In this document: piece by piece, positions 16,882 through 27,105 of the stretch
How positions within the stretch are numbered: position 1 is the first letter of the stretch
Layout of the letters: each line of letters starts with the position of its first letter
The notes under the pieces: generated by a model
Databases searched by the model: none
Told to the model about the DNA's origin: nothing
The model's input: the letters and a program-made list of their open reading frames with translations, nothing else
Translations under genes and position numbers: made by a program
NCBI GenBank assembly: GCA_014642895.1
Contig: BMJD01000003.1
Location: forward strand, 1 to 64,000
Source: Lentibacillus populi
GTDB lineage: Bacteria; Bacillota; Bacilli; Bacillales; Amphibacillaceae
Length of the DNA: 64,000 bases
Direction of reading: 5' to 3'

Positions 16882-17901
16882 ATGGAAAATAGAGATCTAA
16901 TTGAAGCAAAAAGAGGGAAAGAAGTCGAAAGTTACCATCATATGAATATTGCAGTCGTTGATTCTAAGGGTGATCTGTTATATCACTTGGGAGATCCAGA
17001 ACATAAAATTTACGCACGCTCATCTATGAAACCACTTCAAGCCATACCATTGGTTGAAACAGGTGCTGCAGATTACTATTATTTTAGTGATGCAGATTTG
17101 GCACTCTGTACTGCCTCTCATAATGGGGAACCTATGCATACTGATCGGGTTATTTCCATATTAAAAAGAGCGGGCCTTGACGATTCATATTTAAGGTGTG
17201 GAATACATAATCCGCGTTGGGAAGATACATATAGAAAATTAATTCTTGAGGGCAAAGAAATTACATCGCTGTACAACAACTGTTCTGGAAAACATTCGGG
17301 AATGTTGGTGACAGCAAAATACATGGGAGAATCTACAGAAAAGTATTACGAATTGGAACATCCGGTACAGCAAAGAATTCTCTCTGTTATCAGTGAAGTG
17401 TGTGATTATCCCAAAAGTGAAATAGCGATCGGAGTAGATGGTTGTGGCGTTCCAGTCCATGCATTGCCAATAAAAAACCTTGCATATGGATTCGCACGAA
17501 TGGCGAAACCGAACATTTTTGACGATAAGCGGAAATATGCCGTGGAGTGTATTACTAATGCAATGGTATCAGCACCAGAAATGGTTGGCGGTACAAACCG
17601 ATTCTGTACTGATTTTATGCGTGCCGGAAAAGGAAGATTTTTTGGAAAAGCGGGTGCAGAGGGTGTGTATTGTATCGGTGACAAGGAAACTGGTTTGGGG
17701 ATTGCTGTCAAGGTGCTGGATGGTAATGGGAGGGCCTCCAGTCCTGCTGCTGTAGAGGTGCTAGCTCAACTGGGTCTTTTAAACAATAACCAGCTTGACC
17801 AATTAAAAAAATGGCATTATCCAAAACTTTTTAATACAAGAGATGAAGTGATTGGGGAACTTAATCCTATATTCCAATTAAATAAGACAGTAAATGCTTA
17901 A
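16882..17901 (+). CDS. L-asparaginase of the Rhizobium etli ReAV (class 3) type
   Basis: A 339-aa asparaginase II-family enzyme related to R. etli ReAV, unlike the two-domain bacterial AnsA/AnsB. The serine-lysine motif 'ARSSMKPLQAIP' lies at ~46-57, a further Ser in 'ASHNGE' at ~80, and the zinc-site elements 'NNCSGKH' (~132-138) and 'DGCGVP' (~187-192). A conserved Lys follows in 'GKAGAEGVYC' (~255-265). It hydrolyses asparagine to aspartate and ammonia in the cytoplasm. AGGGAGAGAAG precedes the ATG. It heads a cluster with a peptide ABC transporter and a D-aminopeptidase, so the substrate may come from imported peptides or D/L-amino-acid derivatives. Confidence 0.88.
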   Translation: MENRDLIEAKRGKEVESYHHMNIAVVDSKGDLLYHLGDPEHKIYARSSMKPLQAIPLVETGAADYYYFSDADLALCTASHNGEPMHTDRVISILKRAGLDDSYLRCGIHNPRWEDTYRKLILEGKEITSLYNNCSGKHSGMLVTAKYMGESTEKYYELEHPVQQRILSVISEVCDYPKSEIAIGVDGCGVPVHALPIKNLAYGFARMAKPNIFDDKRKYAVECITNAMVSAPEMVGGTNRFCTDFMRAGKGRFFGKAGAEGVYCIGDKETGLGIAVKVLDGNGRASSPAAVEVLAQLGLLNNNQLDQLKKWHYPKLFNTRDEVIGELNPIFQLNKTVNA

Positions 17902-18040
17902 TAGAATTCGTTCTATACGTAGAACCGTAATTAACTTAATATTTTGACGTTTAGTAATCGAGAATAATCGGTTTATAGTTAACTCTAAATCAATTGTCTT
18001 AAGAATAGCTCAAAATCAATTAAACTTTGGAGGGAATAAT

Positions 18041-19639
18041 ATGAAGAAAACAATTTTGGTTCTGTTCTTGTTTATTTTGGCTATTGCATTGATTGGTTGT
18101 TCAAACTCCAGTTCTGGTAACACGGATTCGGGAAAAGACAATGGAAAATCGCAAAAAATAGTAAAAAAGGAAGGTAAGGACATCACGATTGCAGTTGCTG
18201 ATAACTTTATCAGCATGGATCCTCATGATACGAATGACACGCTTTCCTATTCTGCTCAAAAAACCATGATGGAAGGTTTAGTTGGTTTTGATAAGGATAT
18301 GAATGTAATTCCCGTGTTGGCAAAGGAGTATTCGGCCAATGATGAAGCGACAGAGTTTACATTTAAGCTACAAGAAGGCGTTAAGTTCCATGACGGAACC
18401 CCTTTTAATGCAGAGGCTGTCAAAGCTAATCTTGATCGGCTTTCAGATCCCGATAGTAAATTAATTCGTGCTAGCCTATTTCAAATCATCAAAGAAACAA
18501 AGGTAGTTGATGAATATACAGTAAAGGTTACTCTCTCAGAACCGTTTGGTGCAATGATTAATACTTTTGCACATCCGGCTGGTATGATGATTAGCCCAAA
18601 GGCTCTTAAGGAGTATGGTAACGATGTTTCTCAACATCCTGTTGGTACCGGACCATACGTGTTCAAAGAATGGCAGCCGGGGGATTATTTAACGGCTACA
18701 AAAAATGAAGAATACTGGAATACAAGTGGTGATGAGGTTGATTCTATCACATTTAAACCTACTCCAGAAAATGGTTCGCGAATTGCGATGTTACAAACCG
18801 GAGAAGCCGATTTCATTTATCCGGTTCCTACCGAACAGGCTAAAAGCATTAATAACAAAGATGGTATTGTTGTCGAAAATTCACCATCTATCGTTACTAG
18901 ATACATGGCAATGAACACGATGAAAAAACCTTTTAACGATATTAAAGTTCGTCAGGCTATTAACTATGCGATTAACAAAGAAGCGTTTATCAATGTGGTA
19001 GTAAATGGATATGCGGAGCCAATGGATTCTGTAATTGCTCCCAACACAAAATTTTATTCAAAGCAAGATCCGTATAAATTTGATCTTGAAAAAGCAAAGA
19101 AACTTATGAAAGAGGCTGGTTATGAGGAAGGATTCGAAACAACTTTATGGGGAGGAAATAACTCAGCAAGTACGAAGGCCATGGAATTTATCCAACAACA
19201 GCTTGATCAAATTAATATAAAGGTTGAAGTAGTTCCTATGGAATCCGGTACGTTATCAGACAGCATTTGGTCGGTAGAAAACCCAGATGATGCCAAGCTA
19301 GAGATGTATTACGGGGGATGGTCTCCATCAACTGGTGATGCGGACTGGGGTATTCGCCCACTTCTTGGGGGAAAGAGTGCGTTTCCACCAAATTCATATA
19401 ATACCGCTTATTATGATGAAGAAGAAGTAAATAATTTGATTGAAGATGCATTGGCTACAGCAGATGAAGGAAAAAGAGAACAGGCATATGCAGATGCTCA
19501 GAAAAAATTATGGGATGATGTGCCTTGGGCATTTTTAGCTGTGGATGATACGATTTTTGGCAAGAAAAATTATTTAGAAGGTATTTATCTATTGCCTGAT
19601 GGTTCTTTAAGTCTTGAAAACATGAAAATTGTTCAATAA
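18041..19639 (+). CDS. Dipeptide/oligopeptide ABC transporter substrate-binding lipoprotein
   Basis: A 532-aa SBP_bac_5 family protein. The signal peptide ends in lipobox 'ALIGC' (~20), followed by a Ser/Asn/Gly linker. The ligand-binding body begins 'DITIAVADNFISMDPHD', with the family motif 'LQEGVKFHDGTPFNAEAV' at ~115. It is tethered to the outer face of the membrane and delivers peptides to the DppB/C-type permeases encoded next. GGAGGG lies 8 bases before the ATG. The ligand could be a di- or oligopeptide, glutathione or nickel chelate by family; the D-aminopeptidase in the cluster favours peptides. Confidence 0.92.
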   Translation: MKKTILVLFLFILAIALIGCSNSSSGNTDSGKDNGKSQKIVKKEGKDITIAVADNFISMDPHDTNDTLSYSAQKTMMEGLVGFDKDMNVIPVLAKEYSANDEATEFTFKLQEGVKFHDGTPFNAEAVKANLDRLSDPDSKLIRASLFQIIKETKVVDEYTVKVTLSEPFGAMINTFAHPAGMMISPKALKEYGNDVSQHPVGTGPYVFKEWQPGDYLTATKNEEYWNTSGDEVDSITFKPTPENGSRIAMLQTGEADFIYPVPTEQAKSINNKDGIVVENSPSIVTRYMAMNTMKKPFNDIKVRQAINYAINKEAFINVVVNGYAEPMDSVIAPNTKFYSKQDPYKFDLEKAKKLMKEAGYEEGFETTLWGGNNSASTKAMEFIQQQLDQINIKVEVVPMESGTLSDSIWSVENPDDAKLEMYYGGWSPSTGDADWGIRPLLGGKSAFPPNSYNTAYYDEEEVNNLIEDALATADEGKREQAYADAQKKLWDDVPWAFLAVDDTIFGKKNYLEGIYLLPDGSLSLENMKIVQ

Positions 19640-19715
19640 ATATCTGTTCTGGGCGCTGTGAAGCTTTGTGTAAAGTGACAAGGCGTCCAATACTTTATTT
19701 TCGGGGAGGGGTTTG

Positions 19716-20636
19716 ATGTTTAGGTTCTTTATTAAACGAGTTATTGGAATCATTCCAATCCTGTTTATCGTATCTATTTTTATCTTTTTATTTGTACATA
19801 TGATTCCCGGAGATCCAGCAAGATTGGTTGCAGGTCAAGATGCAACCATAGAGGATGTGGAGAATGTTCGTGAACAGCTCGGTCTTGATAAACCGATTCA
19901 TGTACAATATTTGAACTTTGTTGACGGGATTTTTAAAGGGGATTTCGGTGTTTCTCTGAAAACAAGCCGACCCGTTTATGATGAAATTGCCATGCGGTTT
20001 ATGCCTACATTTTGGTTGACCGTTTGGAGTATGGTGTTTGCTATCATATTTGGTTTATTGATTGGCGTCATTTCGGCAACAAAACGAAACAAATGGCAAG
20101 ATTACCTAGGGATGTTTGGAGCTGTTTCGGGGATTTCTGTTCCTTCATTTTGGTTAGGCTTGGTTCTGATTCAAATCTTTGCTGTTATGTTGGGATGGCT
20201 TCCAACGGGAGGATTGGAGTCTTGGAAAAGTTACATATTACCGTCTGTTACACTAGGTGCAGGGGTCGCGGCGGTAATTGCCAGGTTTACAAGATCCTCC
20301 CTTATGGACATCTTGAGAGAAGATTACATTCGAACGGGAAGAGCAAAGGGTTTGAAAAACAATAAAGTCGTTTGGGGCCATGGTTTGAAGAATGCAATGA
20401 TACCAGTAGTTACGATGACTGGATTACAATTCGGTTTCCTGCTGGGAGGTTCCATTGTTATTGAAACTGTTTTTAGCTGGCCAGGCTTGGGCAGGTTGCT
20501 AATCGATTCAGTCGCCTTTCGAGATTATCCTGTTATACAAGCAGAAATGTTGTTGTTCGCTTTGGAATTTATCGTGATCAATCTAGTTGTGGACCTACTC
20601 TACGGATTTCTTAATCCACAAATTCGTTACGATTAA
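19716..20636 (+). CDS. dppB: Peptide ABC transporter permease, DppB type
   Basis: A 306-aa inner-membrane permease starting '[17 protein letters not shown]', with six predicted helices. The '[24 protein letters not shown]' region (~185-210) contains the EAA-type contact loop for the ATPases. GGGGAGGGG precedes ATG 19716; the TTG at 19713 is less likely. It pairs with the downstream DppC-type permease to form the channel. Confidence 0.93.
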   Translation: MFRFFIKRVIGIIPILFIVSIFIFLFVHMIPGDPARLVAGQDATIEDVENVREQLGLDKPIHVQYLNFVDGIFKGDFGVSLKTSRPVYDEIAMRFMPTFWLTVWSMVFAIIFGLLIGVISATKRNKWQDYLGMFGAVSGISVPSFWLGLVLIQIFAVMLGWLPTGGLESWKSYILPSVTLGAGVAAVIARFTRSSLMDILREDYIRTGRAKGLKNNKVVWGHGLKNAMIPVVTMTGLQFGFLLGGSIVIETVFSWPGLGRLLIDSVAFRDYPVIQAEMLLFALEFIVINLVVDLLYGFLNPQIRYD

Positions 20637-20653
20637 GAAAGGGAGGAATTATC

Positions 20654-21553
20654 ATGTCGCAAGCGGCAGAATTAACTACGGATCAGACTTTGTCCTCGCC
20701 GGAAGTCAAAAAAAGCACTCCGCTTAGGGGGTTTTGGAGAAAATTTAGGAAGCAACGTCTTGCGTTAGTGTCTGGAGTTTTTATTGTTCTTTTACTGGGT
20801 GTTGCGGCTATCGGGCCAGCAATTGCGCCTTATACAATTGATCAACCTGATTATGCTAATGTTTTGCAAGGACCATCGTTAGAACATCTGGCTGGGACAG
20901 ACACCTATGGGAGAGATATATTTAGCAGAATCATTGGGGGAGCAAGAATTTCACTTTTTGTCGGCCTTTTATCAGTGTTTCTTGGTGCTGTTGTGGGGAC
21001 ATTCCTGGGCCTAATTAGTGGATTTTACGGTAAATGGCTCGATAGTATCATTATGAGGATATGCGATGTATTGTTTGCCTTTCCAGGAATTTTACTTGCA
21101 ATTGGTATTATTGCCATATTAGGTCCCGGACTAGAAAACGTTATTATTGCTGTAGCTATTTTTAATATCCCTTCTTTTGCGAGAATTGTACGGAGTAGTG
21201 CTATATCAATCAAATCAACTGTATATGTAGAAGCTACGAAGTCTATTGGAGCGGTAAATGCAAGGATTATTTGGAAACATATTTTTCCAGGTACAGTTTC
21301 CAGTATTATTGTTTATATTACGATGAGAATAGGTACTGCTATTCTAACGGCGGCAAGTTTAAGTTTTCTGGGTTTAGGGGCACAACCTCCATCACCGGAG
21401 TGGGGAGCAATGTTAAGTAATGGAAGAGATTATTTGAATACGGCTCCACATGTAACTATATTTCCAGGGTTAGCTATTTTTATAACAGTATTAGCTTTCA
21501 ACCTTTTAGGAGATGGTTTAAGGGATGCACTCGATCCAAAGATAAAGGAATGA
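20654..21553 (+). CDS. dppC: Peptide ABC transporter permease, DppC type
   Basis: A 299-aa permease with an N-terminal cytoplasmic stretch of ~30 residues, then six helices. Family motifs are '[20 protein letters not shown]' (~77-96) and the ATPase contact loop around '[10 protein letters not shown]' (~193). It begins 17 bases after the DppB-type gene with GGGAGG upstream. Together they form the heterodimeric pore. Confidence 0.94.
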   Translation: MSQAAELTTDQTLSSPEVKKSTPLRGFWRKFRKQRLALVSGVFIVLLLGVAAIGPAIAPYTIDQPDYANVLQGPSLEHLAGTDTYGRDIFSRIIGGARISLFVGLLSVFLGAVVGTFLGLISGFYGKWLDSIIMRICDVLFAFPGILLAIGIIAILGPGLENVIIAVAIFNIPSFARIVRSSAISIKSTVYVEATKSIGAVNARIIWKHIFPGTVSSIIVYITMRIGTAILTAASLSFLGLGAQPPSPEWGAMLSNGRDYLNTAPHVTIFPGLAIFITVLAFNLLGDGLRDALDPKIKE

Positions 21554-21607
21554 AGATGTAGGTGAAAATTAGACTTGCCTTATTTACGAGTAGAAAGGAG
21601 AATATTA

Positions 21608-22600
21608 ATGACCGAACCGTTACTCAAAATCACAGATTTAAAAACGCATTTTTTCGGGGATGATGGTGTAGTTATAGCAGTTGATGGTGTGACAATTACC
21701 GTTAACAAAGGGGAAACTGTTGGAATTGTTGGTGAATCAGGCTGTGGGAAAAGTGTAACCTCTCTATCTATCATGCGATTGTTACAAGATACCCCTGGTC
21801 AGGTAGTAGGCGGATCCATTGAATTTGAGAATAAAAATATATTGGAAATTAGCGAAAAGGAAATGCGAGGTATACGTGGAAATGATATAGCCATGATTTT
21901 TCAAGAGCCGATGACCTCTTTAAATCCAGTATATAAAATAGGAAAGCAATTGGAAGAGGCGATACGCTTGCACCTAAAATACGACAAAAAAAGAGCACAT
22001 AAACATGCAATTAGGATGTTAGAGCTTGTTGGACTTCCACGAGCTAAACAGCTGATGAATGAATTTCCTTATCAATTATCTGGCGGGATGCGACAACGAG
22101 TCATGATCGCTATGGCTATGGCTTGTAGTCCAAAGTTATTGATTGCCGATGAACCAACTACTGCCCTTGATGTAACCATACAAGCCCAAATTCTCGAGCT
22201 TATGCAAGAATTAAGGGAGACAAGCGAAACAGCAATTATGCTCATCACTCACGACTTAGGTGTTGTTGCAGAAATGTGTGATAGAGTAGTTGTCATGTAT
22301 GCGGGAAAGGTAGTCGAGGAAACCGATGTTATTACTTTGTTTGAGGATCCGAAACATCCCTATACAAAAGGATTAATAGGTTCTGTACCGAAATTAGGTG
22401 AAAATGCTGAAGAATTAGATTCTATACCCGGGAATGTTCCTACACCATATAATATGCCAAATGGGTGCAAGTTTGCACCGCGCTGTAAATTCGCTATGGA
22501 AAAATGCTGGGAAATCGATCCAAATTTAATCGAAACTGAAAATGACCACTTGGTTAGGTGTCTTTTATTTCAAAATAAACAAGTGGAGGTTGAATTATGA
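21608..22600 (+). CDS. dppD: Peptide ABC transporter ATP-binding protein, DppD type
   Basis: A 330-aa ATPase. Walker A 'GESGCGKS' is at ~42-49, Q-loop '[11 protein letters not shown]' at ~98, signature 'LSGGMRQR' at ~157, and Walker B '[12 protein letters not shown]' at ~176. The C-terminal oligopeptide-transporter extension has '[14 protein letters not shown]', the Cys pattern that can bind an iron-sulfur cluster in this subfamily. The start at 21608 is set by AAAGGAG 8 bases upstream; a longer frame from 21575 has no good site. It overlaps the next ATPase gene by four bases (ATGA). Confidence 0.95.
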   Translation: MTEPLLKITDLKTHFFGDDGVVIAVDGVTITVNKGETVGIVGESGCGKSVTSLSIMRLLQDTPGQVVGGSIEFENKNILEISEKEMRGIRGNDIAMIFQEPMTSLNPVYKIGKQLEEAIRLHLKYDKKRAHKHAIRMLELVGLPRAKQLMNEFPYQLSGGMRQRVMIAMAMACSPKLLIADEPTTALDVTIQAQILELMQELRETSETAIMLITHDLGVVAEMCDRVVVMYAGKVVEETDVITLFEDPKHPYTKGLIGSVPKLGENAEELDSIPGNVPTPYNMPNGCKFAPRCKFAMEKCWEIDPNLIETENDHLVRCLLFQNKQVEVEL

Positions 22601-23565
22601 CCACTCCATTGGTAGAGATAAAACAATTAAAAAAATATTTTCCGGTGAAAAAAGGTATATTGGGAACGAAGAAATCATTTGTCAAGGCCGTTGACGATGT
22701 ATCGTTTTCTATTAAAAAAGGAGAAACATTCGGTTTAGTTGGAGAAAGTGGGTGCGGAAAGTCTACCACTGGTAGATTGTTAACACGGTTGCTTGAGCCA
22801 TCTGACGGTGAAATATACTTTGAAAACAATAAGTTATCCGAGTTGAATGAGGAGCAGTTGCGTCGGATAAGAAAAGATTTTCAAATGATTTTTCAGGATC
22901 CATATGCTTCATTGAATCCAAGAATGAAAGTGAAAAATATTATTAACGAACCCTTAATCATTCATGGATACGATAAAAAAAAGAGCTTGAGCCGTGTCAA
23001 GGAATTATTGGAGGTAGTTGGATTGAATTCTTATCACGCTGAACGCTATCCACATGAATTTAGTGGTGGTCAGCGCCAGCGTATTGGCATTGCACGAGCG
23101 TTAGCAGTTAATCCAAAATTGATTATTGCCGATGAACCTGTTTCAGCATTGGATGTGTCGATCCAAGCACAGATTTTAAATTTATTAAAGCGACTTCAAA
23201 AGGAATTTGATTTAACGTATTTATTTATCGCTCACGATTTAAGCGTAGTTGAACATATCAGTGATCGTGTAGGGGTTATGTATTTAGGAAAAATTGTGGA
23301 GATTGCTGATAAAACAGAACTTTATAAAAATCCTCAGCATCCATATACAAAATCGTTGTTATCCGCAGTTCCCATTCCTAACCCAAAATTAAAAAGGGAG
23401 CGTATCGTTCTTAAAGGGGATATACCGAGCCCGGCGAACCCTCCTAATGGATGCACTTTTCATACAAGGTGCCCTTTTGCAATGGAGATATGTAAGAAAA
23501 GTGTACCTGAGTTTACAAAGATAGGCGTGGGACATTATGCGGCATGCCATTTGATAAATGAATAA
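22597..23565 (+). CDS. dppF: Peptide ABC transporter ATP-binding protein, DppF type
   Basis: A 322-aa ATPase completing the transporter. Walker A 'GESGCGKS' is at ~50, Q-loop '[11 protein letters not shown]' at ~100, signature 'FSGGQRQR' at ~152 and Walker B '[12 protein letters not shown]' at ~173. The C-terminal extension ends '[15 protein letters not shown]'. Translation is coupled to the DppD-type gene by an ATGA overlap. It heterodimerises with the DppD-type ATPase. Confidence 0.95.
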   Translation: MTTPLVEIKQLKKYFPVKKGILGTKKSFVKAVDDVSFSIKKGETFGLVGESGCGKSTTGRLLTRLLEPSDGEIYFENNKLSELNEEQLRRIRKDFQMIFQDPYASLNPRMKVKNIINEPLIIHGYDKKKSLSRVKELLEVVGLNSYHAERYPHEFSGGQRQRIGIARALAVNPKLIIADEPVSALDVSIQAQILNLLKRLQKEFDLTYLFIAHDLSVVEHISDRVGVMYLGKIVEIADKTELYKNPQHPYTKSLLSAVPIPNPKLKRERIVLKGDIPSPANPPNGCTFHTRCPFAMEICKKSVPEFTKIGVGHYAACHLINE

Positions 23566-23596
23566 ATTAAAATAGTCTACTAGGGAGTAATATAGA

Positions 23597-25330
23597 ATGT
23601 TAGAAAGAAAATTAATAATCATTGCAATTCAAGAGGAATATCTAGCTACTATTACCAACCAAGTTAAAGAAGTTTTAGGAGATAAAATTACTATTCATTG
23701 CGTAACAGTAAAGGATCTTCAAAAGAATACAGTCGACCATGGAGATGTAGTTGTTATTTCAAATAATCGTATCAAGGGTCTAGTTGAACGGTTTATTCCA
23801 CATGATTGCACGTGCATTGTGGCAAAACGAGATATTAATTATACAAATACTCATAAATTATTAAAACTTCCACCTGGTAAAAAAATTTTGGTGGTAAACG
23901 ATAATACATTAAATGCGCGTGAAACAGTTGAATCGTTAAGGGAAATTATATTTGAGCACGAATATATTGCATATACACCAGAAGTGAGTTTGCCTGAAAA
24001 AATAGACTATATAGTGACTCCAGGAGAAAAACATCTTCTACCCAATGGATTGACAAATGTGATTGATATCGGTCCGAGACTTTTGGACATTAGTACATTT
24101 GGAGAGATAATTGATTTATTGCAACTCAATTTTTCGAAAGCGCATGTATCCAAACGTTATTTCAAATCATGTGTATCATTGGCTGGATATGAGCAATACA
24201 GTATGCATGGAGGAAAGGATATCCGAAATATTGCACAATATAGTTTTGAGGATATCATTTCTGTCAGCAGTTCTATGAAAGAAGCTATTCGATGTGCTAA
24301 GGTGTACGCAAGAGATATTAGTGTAAAATATATTTACATTGAAGGAAAGCCTGGGACTGGAAAAAGTATGTTTGCCCAAGCAATCCATAATGAATCCATT
24401 TTTAGGGATCAGCCATTTATATCGATTGATTGTTCGTCAATTGATTTTAATGTTGCTGAGAAAGTGCTGTTTGGTTCCATGACAGAAGGGTCTATATCAT
24501 TTGGTTTATTTGAAATCGCTAAAAATGGTACTTTATGTATTGAAAAAATTGATTGCTTGCATCCATCTGTCAAAGAAAGAATCCTTCATTCGTTGAAAAA
24601 TGGATATTTTGTCCGTTCAACAGACGGCGGTGAAATAAAAGTTGATTGTCGTGTTATTTTTACCAGCAGTGTTTCCTGTGAAGATCTATTTAAAAGTGAA
24701 GATTTAAATGATGATTTTTACCATTTAATTTCAGATTATGATCTTCATATTCCTTCACTATCGGAGCGAATGGATGATTTACCTTATTTAATTAACAATA
24801 TAAAACAAAGAATCAAAAAAGTGGATATTGAAATTGCGGATGAGGTATTGGCGTTTTTCAGAAGTTATAATTGGAAAGGCAACGTAAGGGAACTTTATAA
24901 CTTAATTACATATATGGTGTCATTGAACGGTAATTATATTGATAGTGCATACCTTCCGATCTTTTTGCGTTCCAACGTAGGACAGGAAAATTTTAACTTG
25001 TTTGCAACTGCTGACGAGATTCAAAGTGTGATAGATAAAATAGAAATGCACGGATATCTCGATGAAAGTATAGCGATACTTAGGTCATTTTACGGAGATA
25101 AGCAACAGCGTGTGTCCTTCGGGAGGAAAGTTTTGAAAGGTAAATTGGAAAAGATGGGATTAGCCCTATCGGAGCAACAATTGCGTATGAGGTTAGAGAT
25201 TCTTCAAGAGTTGGGCTTAATTATGGTAAGGCAAGGAAGAGCCGGTTCTACCATTTCACTTGATGGCGAAAAGTTCTTGGAAGGATACAGTAAAATGACA
25301 AGCACTGATTCAAAAATATCTATTAAATAA
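23597..25330 (+). CDS. AAA+ (sigma-54-activator-like) regulator with degenerate ATPase motifs
   Basis: A 577-aa protein. Residues ~1-190 are a sensor region I do not recognise. Residues ~215-440 resemble the central AAA+ domain of sigma-54 activators: Walker A 'GKPGTGKSMF' at ~250 and 'NWKGNVRELYNL' at ~427. However, the GAFTGA loop is absent (the place reads 'GSMTEGSISFGLFEIA'), and Walker B is 'GTLCIEKID' where family members have 'GTLFLDEI'. The C-terminus has no Fis-type helix-turn-helix but a winged-helix-like segment 'QQLRMRLEILQELGLIMVRQ'. It is thus unlikely to activate sigma-54 polymerase. Position after the dpp-like genes suggests it controls them, directly or through ligand sensing. 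Confidence 0.75.
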   Translation: MLERKLIIIAIQEEYLATITNQVKEVLGDKITIHCVTVKDLQKNTVDHGDVVVISNNRIKGLVERFIPHDCTCIVAKRDINYTNTHKLLKLPPGKKILVVNDNTLNARETVESLREIIFEHEYIAYTPEVSLPEKIDYIVTPGEKHLLPNGLTNVIDIGPRLLDISTFGEIIDLLQLNFSKAHVSKRYFKSCVSLAGYEQYSMHGGKDIRNIAQYSFEDIISVSSSMKEAIRCAKVYARDISVKYIYIEGKPGTGKSMFAQAIHNESIFRDQPFISIDCSSIDFNVAEKVLFGSMTEGSISFGLFEIAKNGTLCIEKIDCLHPSVKERILHSLKNGYFVRSTDGGEIKVDCRVIFTSSVSCEDLFKSEDLNDDFYHLISDYDLHIPSLSERMDDLPYLINNIKQRIKKVDIEIADEVLAFFRSYNWKGNVRELYNLITYMVSLNGNYIDSAYLPIFLRSNVGQENFNLFATADEIQSVIDKIEMHGYLDESIAILRSFYGDKQQRVSFGRKVLKGKLEKMGLALSEQQLRMRLEILQELGLIMVRQGRAGSTISLDGEKFLEGYSKMTSTDSKISIK

Positions 25331-25366
25331 TATGTGCTATTCATACATTATTAAGGAGGGAGTAAG

Positions 25367-26185
25367 CTGAAAATATATATTTCTGCAGATATTGAAGGGG
25401 TCTCAGGAGTAGTACATAGCGAACATACTGCTCGGGATGGAAGGGAGCATGATCGAGCCAGAATGTATATGACCAAAGAAGTGAATGCATGTATTGAAGG
25501 AGCTTTAGAAGCCGGAGCTACAAGCATAGTAGTCAATGACTCCCACGGAACAATGAGAAATATTTTGCTGGAACATCTACATTCAAAAGCTGAGTTGATT
25601 AGTGGTGCACCAAAAAAGTTTGCAATGGTTGAAGGATTAGACGAAACATATGATGCTGCTATATTCATTGGTTATCATACCAGAATGGGTTCAGATGGTA
25701 TCTTAAATCATACATTCAATGGGCGTGTTGTTCGAAATATAAAAATTAACGGGAAAGCGTACGGAGAATTTGGTTTGAATGCTGCAGTAGCTGGTTATTT
25801 TGGGGTACCCGTTGTCATGGTTAGTGGATGTAATCGATTAAGCGAAGAAGCTGCTGAATTGATTCCAAACATTCATACAACAGTTGTAAAAGAAACAATA
25901 AATAGAACAACTGCTGTAAATAAGAGCCAAGAGCTAGTGTATCAATTAATTAAAATGGAAACCAGCGCAAGTTTGAATGAAAAAAATAGTATTGAACCCT
26001 TTACTTTGGATGGCCCAATTCTTGTGGAAATGTCATTTTTACATTCTGGCTTGGCTGATGCAGCTGAGATTCTGCCTATCGTAAAAAGGAAAGATCCTTT
26101 ATCAATTGAATATAGGGCCGGAACAATCTTAGAAGCTTATCGTTTTATACGTAGTCTGATTATGATGGCTAATAACAGTATCTAA
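25367..26185 (+). CDS. dppA: D-aminopeptidase DppA (M55), probable CTG start
   Basis: A 272-aa M55 metallopeptidase similar to B. subtilis DppA, which cleaves D-Ala-type dipeptides and assembles as a decamer. Zinc-site residues are recognisable: Asp and Glu of 'ADIEGVSG' (8 and 10), His of 'NDSHG' (~61), His of 'GYHTRMG' (~104) and Glu of 'GEFGLN' (~132). The first in-frame ATG (25463) would delete the Asp-x-Glu pair. Homology demands a start near 25367, where CTG stands 7 bases after AAGGAGG. No ATG, GTG or TTG is available there. The D-aminopeptidase belongs functionally with the peptide transporter upstream. Confidence 0.85.
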   Translation: MKIYISADIEGVSGVVHSEHTARDGREHDRARMYMTKEVNACIEGALEAGATSIVVNDSHGTMRNILLEHLHSKAELISGAPKKFAMVEGLDETYDAAIFIGYHTRMGSDGILNHTFNGRVVRNIKINGKAYGEFGLNAAVAGYFGVPVVMVSGCNRLSEEAAELIPNIHTTVVKETINRTTAVNKSQELVYQLIKMETSASLNEKNSIEPFTLDGPILVEMSFLHSGLADAAEILPIVKRKDPLSIEYRAGTILEAYRFIRSLIMMANNSI

Positions 26186-26288
26186 GTTTAATCTCGATTA
26201 TTGAATTTGCCGAATGTGTTACTGTTGTTCTCACTCTAGCACAAATGGTTTTATTCCGTTATGAGCGATAAAGGAAGGAGAGGCATTA

Positions 26289-26550
26289 CTGGAAAAAGTC
26301 GGTTTACTCGATAAAAACAATCCCCACCCAGGAGTTTTATCAGGTGGACAGCAACAACGGATTGCAATTTTCTAGGGCGTTAGGAATGAACCCAAAACTC
26401 ATTTTATTTGACGGGCCAACATCTGCCCTTGATCCTAAACTAGTAGGAGAGGTATTGCATGTTATTAAGGATTTGGCTAAGGAAGGAAGATCAATAGTTA
26501 TTGTAACGCATGAAATGAGATTTGCAAAAAATGTTGCAGATCGAGCATGT
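26289..26550 (+). pseudogene. Amino-acid ABC transporter ATPase fragment (GlnQ type)
   Basis: Reads '[20 protein letters not shown]', the signature LSGGQQQR, then after one extra T in the run at 26368-26371 continues as '[20 protein letters not shown]' and '[17 protein letters not shown]'. These are the signature, Walker B and H-loop parts of a polar amino-acid ABC ATPase. The Walker A half and the C-terminus are missing, and Walker B has Gly where Glu is expected ('FDGPTSALD'). The fragment stops where the IS-derived sequence begins. Confidence 0.88.
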
Positions 26551-26641
26551 GTCAAGCTTTTCTCGACGTTGCTTTCATACCAATATTCCAGGCATCATCA
26601 TTTTGTACACTTTGTTCGGCTACCGCGCTGTCGCTTGCTGG

Positions 26642-26695
26642 CCCTGATTTTGTGGTAACGTTCTACAACCCAAGAACGTTACCACAAAATCAGGG
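26642..26695. repeat. 23-bp perfect inverted repeat (hairpin)
   Basis: Arms at 26642-26664 and 26673-26695 are perfectly complementary (starting CCCTGATTTTGTGG) with an 8-base loop. No T tract follows. It lies just beyond the 3' end of an ISLre2-like transposase remnant, so it may be a terminator belonging to that insertion sequence or part of its end. Confidence 0.75.
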
Positions 26696-26701
26696 TATTA
26701 T

Positions 26702-27103
26702 TTATTTAAAGCTTTTAACTAAATGACCCATGGCTGTAGAATGAGCCGTATATAGGCCTATAGCGCCCTGTTTAACCCCCACTAATGGACGGGTTGGATT
26801 ACGTACATCCTTTTCACTTCTCGTTGCTTTCTAGCACTTCTGTGTTGATGTTTTACATACACGTTCCGCAATGTTTCGTTTAGGATTCCTTGTTTTCACT
26901 TTAACCATGGCTTCTCCTCCTTCTGAACTCCAATGCATGCCTCTCTTTTTCATGTGGAAAGAAATGTGCCGTTGATTGGATTCCATCGCTCCCAAGCTTC
27001 TGCGTCCTTCGGTGGATTTTCTACTACTTCTCGCCAGTCGAAAATTCGCTCCCAGTTGTTCGTAATATACGTGCGAAATGCTTTTACCTTTTCTATTCTT
27101 TTT
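26702..27103 (-). mobile_element. ISLre2-type (UPF0236) transposase, decayed 3' remnant
   Basis: Reading leftward from 27103 the three frames give 'KAFRTYITNNWERIFDWREV', then 'SLGAMESNQRHISFHMKKRG' and 'MHWSSEGGEAMVKVKTRNPK', then 'KHQHRSARKQREVKRM', then 'NPTRPLVGVKQGAIGLY' with the end at 26702. These are consecutive C-terminal blocks of UPF0236/ISLre2 transposases, interrupted by at least three frameshifts. The N-terminal two thirds are absent. The right end abuts the truncated reductase gene to within three bases. Confidence 0.8.
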
Positions 27104-27105
27104 GC

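Noticed and set aside
17406-17711. 101-aa antisense ORF within the asparaginase gene
   Set aside because: Pure shadow of the conserved sense coding region.
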